The notes under the pieces are model-generated. The model had not been told where the DNA came from, searched no databases, and was given only the letters and a program-made list of their open reading frames with translations. The position numbers were made by a program, and so were the translations under genes. Below are positions 35,301-45,151 of a DNA stretch of 64,000 bases, in pieces. Positions within the stretch are counted from its first letter, which is position 1. Each line of letters starts with the position of its first letter. Origin of the DNA: Nematostella vectensis (Eukaryota; Cnidaria; Anthozoa; Actiniaria; Edwardsiidae); the NCBI RefSeq assembly GCF_932526225.1, contig NC_064039.1:14526139-14590138 (forward strand), in the 5' to 3' direction.

Positions 35301-38300
35301 GGTAGCGGACCTTACCGATGACGAGAAGGCACTTTATGACCCGATTGATTTTAATATGGTAAAGAAGTCAACATGACACAATGACACAACATTTAGTATT
35401 TTTCCTGTATACTTTCTATGCAACCATCTTCTGGTAGTTTCTGTGCAGCTATCCTTTTAGTCTTGTAGCGGGAGAGATTGTCCTAAGTATGGAGTGATTG
35501 TCCTTAGTGTCATTAGGGAGTGATTGTCCTTACTGTCATTAGGGAGTGATTGTCCTTAGTGTCATTAGGGAGTGATTGTCCTTAGTGTCGTATGGAGTGA
35601 TTGTCCTTAGTGTCATTAGGGAGTGATTGTCCTTAGTGTTGTAGGGAGTGGTTGTCCTTAGTGTTGTAGGGAGTGATTGTCCTTAGTGTCATTAGGGAGT
35701 GATTGTCCTTAGTGTCGTAGGGAGTGATTGTCCTTAGTGTCATTAGGGAGTGATTGTCCTTAGTGTCATTAGGGAGTGATTGTCCTTAGTGTCGTAGGGA
35801 GTGATTGTCCTTAGTGTTGTAGGGAGTGATTGTCCTTAGTGTCATTAGGGAGTGATTGTCCTTAGTTTTGTAGGGAGTGATTGTCCTTAGTGTCATTAGG
35901 GAGTGATTGTCCTTAGTGTCATTAGGGAGTGATTGTCCTTAGTGTCGTATGGAGTGATTGTCCTTAGTGTCGTAGGGAGTAATTGTCCTTAGTGTTGTAG
36001 GGAGTGATTGTCCTTAGTGTCATTAGGGAGTGATTGTCCTTAGTTTTGTAGGGAGTGATTGTCCTTAGTGTCATAGGGAGTGGTTGTCCTTAGTGTTGTA
36101 GGGAGTGATTGTCCTTAGTGTCGTAGTGAGTGATTGTCCTTAGTGTTGTAGGGAGTGATTGTCCTTAGTGTTGTAGGGAGTGATTGTCCTTAGTGTTGTA
36201 GGGAGTGATTGTCCTTAGTGTTGTAGGGAGTGATTGTCCTTAGTGTTGTAGGGAGTGATTGTCCTTAGTGTTGTAGGGAGTGATTGTCCTTAGTGTTGTA
36301 GGGAGTGATTGTCCTTAGTGTCATTAGGGAGTGATTGTCCTTAGTGTCATTAGGGAGTGATTGTCCTTAGTGTCGTAGGGAGTGATTGTCCTTAGTGTCA
36401 TTAGGGAGTGATTGTCCTTAGTGTCGTAGGGAGTGATTGTCCTTAGTGTCATTAGGGAGTGATTGTCCTTAGTGTCGTAGGGAGTGATTGTCCTTAGTGT
36501 CGTAGGGACTGGAGTGATTGTCCTTTGTGTCATAAGGAGGGATTTTAGACTGACATTTAAAACTGCTGCTGGGAGAGTAATCCCAAAGGGGTGGTCTAAT
36601 GTATAATGTCGTTTTACAGAAAATTCCAAATAGAATATAGTTGGTTTTTTTTCCAGTAACTATACACTCCATGGGAACTACGTCTGAATTTAAAATATTT
36701 ATCACACAGGACGAGTATCGTGAAGACATCGGTACTTCCAAGCTCATGCACGAAACCAAGGAAGAGCTCCTAATGCACCGTTGGCGCTATCCTTCTCTCT
36801 CCATTCACGGTAAGTATTGGCAACTTTAAGGGCCACCATGCAATTCTATTCTTTCTCAATTCACTGTAAGTATCGGCGACCATATAATTCTCTCTCATTT
36901 AAGTAACGGTAAGTAACAGCATGGACCGCGCTTTCCTCTCTCTTTTCTTTTGGGGGTAAAAAAGAAAGACCACTGGAGAACACTGCAGACTATTGTCTTC
37001 ATAGATAGTGGCTTTGGAGCTAAGTGCTGACCATTTACAATTTGTGTAATTCCAGGTATCGAAGGTGCTTTCTATGAGCCTGGGGCTAAGACTGTTATCC
37101 CGCGCAAGGTGCGTTTAAAACACACTTGTTTTCTGAATATTTACTTTAACATTACCGCCCTCCCTTTCATTTTTTTCACCATACCCACCATAGCCCCTCG
37201 CACGCAAAAACGAACAGCAAAATGGAACCTTTACGAGAACTTTGCATGGCTTTACGCGGAAATTATAACTTTTGAAGCGTAGTCAGTTTGCTCAGTTTGT
37301 CTTTTTCGGACAGGTGATTGGCAAGTTCTCCATCCGATTGGTGCCCAATCAGATACCAGATGAGATTATAAATCACGTGATCACTTATCTAAACAAGGTT
37401 CACGCTGACCGCGGGAGCCCGAACCCTGTCAAGTAAGAAATGATGCGCAAGAGCTCGCCCCCTCCTCATTTTTCTAGTAATTCCACTGACGTTTACTGTG
37501 GGGACTTGATGAATATTATCCTTATTTTGCCACTTCTGAATTCACCTTCTTTTTACCAAAATTGAAATACTAAAACTTCCCTTATCCTTCGCTCAGTTTT
37601 TGTCATCTCAGCGCATTCCATACATCAGACAAAATAAGACCCATACAATTTTAAATTCAGAGAAAAAGGCGACTTGCACTAAGAAATCACATGACTTTTT
37701 GGGTGTCCAATTCCCGCGCGGTCCTTTTTGCGGCAAAATAACAACAGCTAAAAGCAAGCGCTTACGAACCAGCAAGAAAGTTTATATGTCAGAAAGAGCT
37801 AATTTTTAATGAAAGATTTTGTTTTTCGTCGCTTTCTTCGTGACGCCGCAGCCATTTCTGTGTTTAATTTGGCACGAGTTTGCTACTCAAAAGGTCACGT
37901 GATCTCTTAGAGCAAGTTGCGTTTTCAACCTAAGGCTGCGATTCTAAATAAAGTCGATTCTTCTCCCTCTTCTTTTTTTGACCAATCGATATAGTTTTTT
38001 TTCTTTTTACTCACCAAGTGCACTGACGGATTTACAAGGGGTGTTTATTCTTCCATTTCAAGACATGAAACTGATGCTTGTGGACCCAGCGGTCATTTCG
38101 GGCGTTGTTTTCTTGAGCAACGAGTGTAGATATCATTAGAAATCTCTTTTTTGCTGTAACCCACTAATATAGTGTCACCTCTTGTATCTGGTGACATATA
38201 GTGTCACCCATTAGCAGAACAGCTCTAACGCGTTTGTATATTTTAACTTATGATATCTTGTCTCAACAGAGTTTCGTGTGGGCATGGCGGCAAGCCGTGG

Positions 38301-40144
38301 ATGAGCGACTTTGACCACCCGCATTATCAGGCGGGACGAAACGCAATGAAGACAGGTAATTCGCTGGCCCTCTTCAACTATATAAGATGATAAAAGATAC
38401 ACCTATTTCAATGAAGTGCAAATGTCAGTGCAAATGGCGATTGGCGAATGGCAGTAACAGTAACCATGCGTCTCGAAGAATATGGATAAATCAAGACAAT
38501 TATCCATTAAAGGTTACCAATGCTTGGCTCTGACATTGCTGGGCTTTATTTAACAACTTTAATTTTACGAAAAATTAGTATCCAAAAGCCATTTACCATT
38601 AGCCATTTGCATCGACAACTTTGTGTGAAATAAGTGTATGTTTAAGTGGTTCAAGGTTCTTTGGCTAGAATGAACTGCCAAGGGTTTTAAAGTTTTTCGT
38701 GGCCCACAGCACAGTCTGTTTAACCAATATGAAGCTTCGACTTAGTAATCGCTGACATTCGAGTATTTTTTTTGCCTAATATTTTAGTGTTCGGTGTCGA
38801 CCCTGACCTGACCCGTGAAGGCGGAAGTATACCGGTCACCCTGTCTCTACAGGAAGCCACTGGCAAGAATGTGATGTTACTGCCCGTGGGCGCATGTGAC
38901 GATGGCGCGCATTCGCAGAACGAGAAGATTAACCGCTCTAACTACATCAACGGGGTGAGTATTAAAAAAACATTGGTTGTCATCCAAAAAAAAAATTCCA
39001 GATACAAGAGAGCATCCGTTTCCATCCGTTGATTTGTGGGAGCTATTGCGATATTTATTATTGAGTTTGGTAAATGAAGTTTAACACTTTTCAGGCGCGT
39101 ACCCAGGGTTGGCTGAGGGGGAGGGGGTGCGTAGTCATAGGTATCATCACAGGGAGCCCAAGCTCACAGTTAGTCGTTTTGGGGTTTTGTGACAAATACT
39201 TAATAAAAATACGAACTTCACCGAGCGGTTACAAGTGATCATTTTAATTACCTCTGTGTTTCGTAAAATTCGGTCACCCCTACCTCACTCTACATAATAT
39301 TGGGCTCCCTGTGGTATCATATGGAAAAAGCATAGCATTTGAAGATTCCATTATAAGAAACGACCCAAATTTTAGCTGTGTTTAAGCATGTGTTTTATTC
39401 CAACGAGTTCAAGATATCGCGTACATCGAACTATGATCCTAGCGACAACATGGCCGCTCACGAATGACCGCATGGGGCCTGGTGCCGAGTGCAAAGTGTT
39501 TCTGGTCACGAATAGCAGGAATACAACAAAGGGCAAGGGAGCACGACAGAATGTATTTCTATTTAACGAGCGATTGAAATTATTTCGAAAATAAACCACT
39601 TTGTTATGCAATAACACAATCCACTTCGTAATTCGCGCCCAAACCCCCAACAGCGTAACTGATTATATCCCCCCTTACAAAACAAGCACACATGACCCTC
39701 CTCCACAGGCATCGCTTGGCCCAGAAAGCAGCAGAAAAGAAACTCATGCGCTAGGGATTCCTGTGGTGATGCGTCAAGCGGTGTCCCCTCCCCCCCTCAA
39801 CAAAGGAATTTGTCGACCACAGGAATCCCGAGTCTCGGTTTGTAACGTTCAGGGACGCCTGCGGAGGAGGCTACCGTGCTTTCTTGCAGGGTTGGTGCGC
39901 GCTCACCCTGCGCGCCTGCTTTTAGATGGTTATTACGAAATTTTGTGATTTGTCTTTGAATGTTGAATGAGAACAAAGGAGATTTTCCTGTTGTACAATT
40001 CGCTGCACGATGATTGTTTTAAACAAATTGTCTTTATTAAGTCAAATATGTTCCGATATCTTCAGTTAAAATGTATTTGTTATAATTATTTTTCAGCATA
40101 AAGTCGTTGCAGCGTACTTTGAGGAGGTTGCCAAACTGGGATAA
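29320..40144 (+). CDS. CNDP2: cytosolic non-specific dipeptidase, M20 family (17 exons)
   Basis: Zinc-dependent M20 peptidase that hydrolyses dipeptides in the cytosol; orthologue of CNDP2. From ATG 29479 the product is 476 residues, almost the human length (475), and aligns from end to end. Metal and catalytic motifs are all present: GHLDVQ (exon 5), [10 protein letters not shown] (exons 6-7), EGMEESGS (exon 8), SDNYW (exon 9), DLHSGVFGG (exons 10-11), GHGGKPW (exon 15), TREGGSIP and DDGAHSQNE with the last zinc-site His (exon 16). An upstream in-frame ATG at 29320, set in a YY1/Kozak-like context, would add 53 residues with no recognised domain; the human start aligns with 29479. All junctions keep frame; one intron uses a GC donor. 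The introns carry a 1-kb minisatellite, a large direct repeat and a nested transposon. The gene lies head to head with the ZC3H11A-like gene. Confidence 0.97.
31174..31268. repeat. transposon-like fragment with repeated TTATACGC units
   Basis: Units of the type gggtgcg.attatacgcggg occur three times (ggggtgcctattatacgcgg, ggtgcggattatacgcaggt, gtgcgcattatatgcc). Such units are common at the ends of DNA transposons in invertebrate genomes; no full element is visible. It lies in a CNDP2 intron. Confidence 0.45.
32922..33495. repeat. ~220-bp direct repeat with internal inverted segment
   Basis: 32922-33138 and 33269-33495 are near-identical, from attttctgc.ggattttaag to caaggatgccatt.gacc. Between them lies an inverted piece (ctctcccatcctgtaccagt) of the tacaggatgtgagaggga segment present in each copy. 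Looks like a rearranged MITE in the CNDP2 intron after the GRGSTDDK exon. Confidence 0.75.
35469..36541. repeat. 25/26-bp minisatellite, about 40 copies
   Basis: Tandem units gggagtgattgtccttagtg followed by tcatta, tcgta or ttgta (26 or 25 bp), filling most of a CNDP2 intron just before the exon at 36710. Unit variants are interspersed, with a uniform ttgta run at about 36130-36310, showing local expansion. Likely length-polymorphic. Confidence 0.95.
39092..39370. mobile_element. CAGGCGCGTAC MITE, split by a later insertion
   Basis: Starts CAGGCGCGTACCCAGG and continues through the G-rich stretch to 'ggtatcat', is interrupted at 39148-39312, then resumes 'gtatcatatggaaaaagcat' and 'gacccaaatttt'. 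This is the reverse orientation of the copy at 58505-58661. The far end is eroded. In the last CNDP2 intron. Confidence 0.7.
39148..39312. mobile_element. 165-bp hAT-like MITE with 8-bp target duplication
   Basis: Terminal inverted repeats CACAGGGAGCCCAA and TTGGGCTCCCTGTG. GGTATCAT stands immediately on both sides (39140-39147 and 39313-39320), an 8-bp duplication typical of hAT transposons, and the host element reads through if the insert and one duplication are removed. No ORF inside. Confidence 0.8.
39754..39829. repeat. 14-bp perfect inverted repeat
   Basis: GGGATTCCTGTGGT (39754-39767) and its inverse (39816-39829) around a 48-bp spacer, followed by a GC-rich stretch to about 39910. 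Part of an unclassified repeat in the last CNDP2 intron. Confidence 0.55.
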
Positions 40145-40470
40145 AACACTCATCAGCAATAAACCATCAAAGCACTACAAGAAAATTCAAAATACAGTAG
40201 TTTATATGATAGGGAAATATAGATTAAATAAATTGTTATAAAGAATTGGGATGACTTTATCTTTTATAGGCTATGCTAATTGAATAGGATGATAAAGTAA
40301 TTCGTGTTATTTGTTTGTGATTTTTCGTAATTATTACTTCCTGTTCCATTGTGGCCCACGCTTACGTAACTATAGTAAGATTTTAGTCTCCTAAATTATA
40401 TCTGCTGTGATTTTAATGAATGTCTGTTATATGTCATATACCAGAATCCTTCTCACAAACTGTATTTATG

Positions 40471-40476
40471 AATAAA
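40471..40476 (+). terminator. CNDP2 polyadenylation signal
   Basis: AATAAA about 330 bp after the stop codon, followed by a T/G-rich stretch. An earlier AATAAA lies near 40216. Confidence 0.5.
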
Positions 40477-41565
40477 ATATGTCTTGATTCGTCTCCGCTA
40501 CCAATCAAACGCTGGTATTAGTGCCATAGTGACAAATTTATTGCTGCCTTTATAAATGAAAATTACACCTATTTAGGGCGAGTTCTTTTTACAATAAGAT
40601 ATAAATCCACGCGGTTCGCTAAATGTATGTGACATTTTAGCTATCCGAAACAGTAAATTTGTCAAATGTTTTAGTAATTCCATGAGCGTTATAAAAGATT
40701 GACAGTTACAACCAGTCTCGCGCTGCATGACGTTTCTTTTATGTTGCCACAAGATTTGCATTCAGCTAAAGCAGTCCACAACGAAACGACACCATCAACT
40801 TCAGAGCGAGCACTTCTACGCTTAATGGACACCTATAAACAAAAATATGCTGCTAAACGATCCTTAAAGTAAGTGGGCTGAATAAAAACAACCCGTAAAC
40901 CCGTATAATCAAACTCTCCTCTAGGCTATTCAACGTCTGCTTGTCTCGACAGCGTTTTTACATAGATAAGACTCTTCGAGAGAAGTATTGGAGAATTTCA
41001 AAGGAGAAGAATTGAAAACTTGGCGTTGGAATATGGGCCTGTTGGCAGATTGGCTTCGACAGTAAAACAGGTAACGCTAGCCACGTGTTTCAAGTGAGGC
41101 GCCGAACAATAGCATCGAAAATGTTTCATTTACTGTTCGTGTCGTATTTATAATTAGAAACACGAGTCTAGAAAACTTATACGAGAAAAAAAGTTAGGCG
41201 AGTGAGGCTTGTGGTTTCTCGTCTGTTTTCTCTTCTCGTCATTTCCATAGCAAGGTTTGTCTCCCGAATCAGCACGAAAACAATATCAACGTCAACAAAG
41301 AAACAAAATCGCCACACGAGAATTGAATTATTCCCCAGGAAAGTTAAAAAAAAAAAAAAAAGAATAATTAGTCTACTTGAATACAGACCACAAGATCTGA
41401 ACCAGAAGATAATTGCTTTAATCACTCAGCGCGGCGGTTAGGATAAAAAGATCTCAAAGAGTTGCAGTCCGTGTTATTTTGCCATCTGTGGAAATAGGCA
41501 AAATTTGTTGTCATACGGGAATTTAAAGGAATTGTGAGACATCAAGAACCACATTTGCCGCGGGG
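40477..41565. other. 5' flank of gene D, possible leader exon
   Basis: No ORF supported. CAG|gtaacg at about 41070 is a fair donor on the plus strand and gtttgccag|AACAGC just before the gene D ATG (near 41672) is a fair acceptor, so a non-coding leader exon ending near 41070 is possible. A poly-A run lies at about 41345-41360. Confidence 0.35.
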
Positions 41566-41624
41566 ATCGCGCAAATATGACATTTACTTCTGGTTTACTA
41601 TTCGCGCAAATATGGACATAAAAG
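41566..41624 (+). promoter_or_regulatory. gene D promoter: paired E2F-like sites and TATA-like box
   Basis: TCGCGCAAATATG occurs twice (starting at 41567 and about 41602). The second reads TTCGCGCAAA, whose complement TTTGCGCGAA resembles an E2F site. ATAAAAG at 41618-41624 is TATA-like, about 65 bp before the ATG. Confidence 0.4.
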
Positions 41625-41687
41625 GCTCAACAAGCTAAAGGGAACAAAAACATCTTGTGGTGTTGTTTGCCAGAACAGCCCTTCACT

Positions 41688-42218
41688 ATGTTATCAGAAT
41701 GGTTAATAACCGTCTTCCCTATCACTGGACTTTTCATTATAACTCTCGTATTAGTATGCTTGTGTAACCGTCGTAAACCACCTTCCACCGTGCTTCGACC
41801 TCGCCCGCCAGAATCGCCACCACCACAACCCCCCTCAGATCCAAACGCGTGTATTCATGACCCCGGGGTACCGGACCACACTCAAACACCGGGAGTCCAA
41901 AGACCCGTCTATACGATACCCGGATCAGCGTTCATGCCTTATACTGGCGAACGACCAAGTAGTTTTGTCCTAACGACATGTCCTAGCTTTATCAGTATAA
42001 CATCTGAGATGATAGCTGGAGACTTAGAGGGAGGTGAAGGAGGAACTAGAAGTGTAGACGGAAGGGATAATTTCGGTTTAACCCCAGAGGAGGGATCGAT
42101 AAACGGATCTAGTTTATCCGATGATATGCCTCCACCGCATTATGGCTCTTTGTATTTTTACCCGCCTCCGAATTATGAAGAAATAGCAGATGGACAAACG
42201 CCTGACTTGACAAGGTAA
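41688..42218 (+). CDS. gene D: short single-pass membrane protein with two PPxY motifs, no ectodomain
   Basis: Intronless ORF of 176 residues from ATG 41688; the frame is open further upstream but only from a TTG. A transmembrane helix begins almost at once (about residues 5-26, ending VCLCNRRK), so the protein either exposes only a few residues outside or is inserted as a signal anchor. The tail is Pro-rich (PPESPPPQPP), with acidic and Gly/Ser stretches, and ends with PPPHYGS (Tyr about 152) and PPPNYEE (Tyr about 163). That tail grammar is the one in genes A, B and C. A Cys-rich ectodomain could be encoded in an upstream exon, but none was found in the preceding 1.2 kb. WW-domain binding is expected from the motifs; the rest is unknown. 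Confidence 0.72.
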   Translation: MLSEWLITVFPITGLFIITLVLVCLCNRRKPPSTVLRPRPPESPPPQPPSDPNACIHDPGVPDHTQTPGVQRPVYTIPGSAFMPYTGERPSSFVLTTCPSFISITSEMIAGDLEGGEGGTRSVDGRDNFGLTPEEGSINGSSLSDDMPPPHYGSLYFYPPPNYEEIADGQTPDLTR

Positions 42219-42744
42219 AGTCTTACAAACTCAAGTGCACTGCGGAGCACCGCGGTATATTGGATTTATTTTCGTGCGGAGCGTGGCATGTGCATCAATA
42301 CACAAAGGCTAACCAAGTGAAGGGATTTTGGCGTAGCTGTGCGAGTTTTAGGTCAATAGTTAATGTTATTAGAAAAACATTTAAAGTGTCAACTTTTATT
42401 TCTGAGACAGTTTGGCTTCAGCCTGAGAAGTAGAGTATATATAAGTTTTGATAAGATAATTATAAAAGAAAAATATTGCAGACCTATCTGTTACCATGTT
42501 TAAGTTTTTGTGTGTTTTTTTTAATCCATATGAATTTAGCTAAGAATTGTCAAGCATGTCGAACGCAAGGACTTCAACATAAGGAAAAAGATCAATTCCA
42601 AAAAGGAAGCTCGCCTTATTATTTGCGCAGTCAGTCTTGCTCATTAACTTCTAATCGGTTTCTTTCATTGGCTTCTCAAAGGCATATAACGAGCCCACCT
42701 TCCCGAAACACGTTAAAATGGCATTTCGTTTGAATATGTTCTAA
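42219..42744. other. 3' flank of gene D
   Basis: Probable 3' UTR and spacer. An open frame at 42476-42733 lacks recognisable features. Confidence 0.45.
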
Positions 42745-43059
42745 GGGGGGGGGGGGGGGGGGGGGGGGTGAATAGGTTCGCGGATTTAGCCCCGAAATGC
42801 TCACGGATTACGGATTTTGATGATTATTTCAGCGGATTGGCAGATTTTGGAAATACAGCGGATCACGGATCTGTTGACATTTGGGCACGGATTTCAGATT
42901 TTGACTGCTTTGATGGTCGAATTTCGGATTTTAAATGAATTTCAATCGATGCTATTGTTTATCTGTCAAACCATGCGGATCTAAAAATATCTGCGGATCC
43001 ACGGATTTGCCCCGATAATGTTGCGGATCGGCGGATTTACATACCCCTATTCACCCCCC
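42745..43059. mobile_element. MITE-like element full of CGGAT units
   Basis: Bounded by GGGGGGTGAATAGG (about 42763-42776, preceded by a long G-run) and its inverse CCTATTCACCCCCC (43046-43059). The interior contains a dozen or more GCGGAT/ACGGAT/CGGATTT units in both halves. No coding capacity. Confidence 0.65.
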
Positions 43060-43969
43060 TTCTAATGCCGAAGATATCCATTTTAAAAGTTGATGGGTAA
43101 AAGTTATTTGTTCCTTTTTTCCGGGAGGGACCTTTTTTTTTCCAGCCAGCATTGGTTATTCATTTTAGCACTTGAATAATTGCCCGTATAACCGATCGAG
43201 ATTTTTCCCCCAAGCATCCCTTCCATCGCGTCCAAAAATATTCCCAGCGCAACTAGTTCAACTGCACAAATTTGCCAGCAGAACCATTGGGGACGATTTT
43301 TTCCCAAGCAATCAAGGGGTCAAACATCTTCTCAGCCAGCAAAAAAATAGGCTGCGGAACAGATATTTTACGGTGCAGATCCGTTTTGTGCACTTGTTTT
43401 CCTTTCCCTCAAAACACACAGGGACGCTTGCTATTTCCGTGTGGTGGATTTAAACTTTCTCGGTACCACATCCCCATAATGGGGACAACTATTTCTGCCT
43501 CAGTCGACCCCGGACGACACCGAAGAAGGCAGAGGTTGGAAGATGTTATGTAAGCGTTAAGTCATCGATGATTTCATAAAAAAACGAAAATATTTTTATG
43601 ATAAAAACATAGTCAGACAATCAATTGGAACTTGTGGCAACTATTAAAATTTTTTTAAAGCAACTCGTTGGTCTGTGACAAAGCCCCCTATTAAATCTAT
43701 CTCTATCTTTTAAACGTCGAAATACGCGATGATTGCAATTAATCGCAAATTCATAAGATATAAAGTTAAAATACACAGTGCCACTCTAAGCCGCCATCTT
43801 GGATGACCGGGAGGGGGAGTGGGTCGAGCTTTGAAAACTAAATAAACCGTTATATTATAGTCAACGACAATTTTATCTTGCAAAAATAAAAGAATAATAT
43901 TTATGAAATAATCAGTTATTTAGCCTTAGTTTTGGAAATACAAGGTATTTTAAATTTCACCACTGTGAA

Positions 43970-44110
43970 CTGTACAGGACCCGAAAAGATCCCAGGACCC
44001 GAAACGATCCCAGGACCTGAAATGATCCCCAAAAGTACCCCAACTGATCCCGGGACCCGAAACGATACCGAGGAGTCCCCGAAATGAACCCCAAGGAATT
44101 GCAGTAATGG
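43970..44110. repeat. left arm of a 140-bp inverted repeat
   Basis: Runs from CTGTACAGGACC to GCAGTAATGG and is built of GGACCCGAAACGATCC-like subunits. Its inverse lies at 45012-45151 with high identity. The arms enclose about 900 bp of AT-rich DNA. Confidence 0.85.
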
Positions 44111-45011
44111 ACAAACAAAAGGAATGTGGAAGGATTGGCTTTCAGTTTTAAAAACATATAAAACATTTTAGTGTCATTTTTGTTACTATCCAGAAATTTG
44201 AATTAACTAAAACAATAGTATTGAGATTTTTATATACGACTGCGCGGGAAATACAGCTTTCGACAGCTTGGTTGAGTCAGCAATTGGGGTCAAATAAAAA
44301 TTCCCGTGATGGTAATTTGAAGAACCAGGCGTGAATAAATAATTTATAAATAACAAGCTATAAACGAATGTCTCCAAAGATTAGACATGCCTCTGCTTTC
44401 CCGTAGAAAAATGTTTGTTTGTGTTCGGTGAATGAAAGACAAGAGAGATAGAGAGAAATCATGCAGTGGTGTACGCACTACCACAGAAATTCAAAACTAA
44501 CATATTGCTTTCAACAAAAGCCACATCTCTTAATATTTTGCAACGGTAGTAAAAGGGTTGTTTGAGTGCATTACTCAGTCTGCTTTTGTCATTCCATCTT
44601 CTCGGCCAAACCGGCTGTCGGTAAATATTCGCTCGTGTGAACATGGATTTCGTGGTGAAAAACACGTTTGGTTGTCAAATTAATATAGATTTTTAGGGGT
44701 GATGTTTACCGGGAACGAGATTTATAGTGTCAGAGTCATGTGTTGGAACTGCAAATGTTTCGAAGGTCAAAAGTTTGGTTGTTCTGAGCAAGGCTGTGCT
44801 ATGTTTATGTTGTACTCCTTTCAGAAGCAATTAAAGGTTGTGTATTTGTTTAGGACTCTGTTTATGAATTTACCGCCGGGGCAATGTGATAAATAGAAGT
44901 ATTGTATTGGAATTTAAGTTTTTTAAGTCATGTTATTTAGAAATAGATTCGCTGTCAACCCTTAATTATGCTTTAAGAATTGGAAGTGCTTTCTTCTGCT
45001 TTCTCTTTTTC

Positions 45012-45151
45012 CATTACCGCAATACCGTGGGGTTGATTTCGGGGACTCCTCGGTATCGTTTCGGGTCCCGGGATCAGTTGGGGTACTTTTGGGGATCATT
45101 TCGGGTCCTGAGATCGTTTCGGGTCCTGGGATCTTTTCGGGTCCTGTACAG
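45012..45151. repeat. right arm of a 140-bp inverted repeat
   Basis: Runs from CCATTACCGCAAT to GGGTCCTGTACAG, the inverse of 43970-44110. The plus-strand ORF crossing it (44886-45377) and the minus-strand ORF crossing the left arm share a peptide simply because of the inversion. Confidence 0.85.

Larger units (their letters stand above)
29320..40144 (+). other. CNDP2: exon map of the CNDP2 gene
   Basis: Exons: 29320 (or 29479)-29510, 29590-29608, 30630-30734, 31698-31826, 32385-32426, 32499-32579, 33618-33692, 34224-34304, 34558-34631, 34739-34813, 35214-35358, 36710-36809, 37056-37108, 37314-37432, 38270-38355, 38788-38954, 40097-40144. From 29479 they total 1431 nt. Exon 2 is a 19-nt microexon. 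The donor after 32426 is GC (AAG|GCATGT); all other introns are GT-AG. Confidence 0.93.

Noticed and set aside
36324-36629. Minus-strand ORF with repeated Thr-Ile-Thr-Pro peptides
   Set aside because: Produced by the CNDP2 intronic minisatellite.
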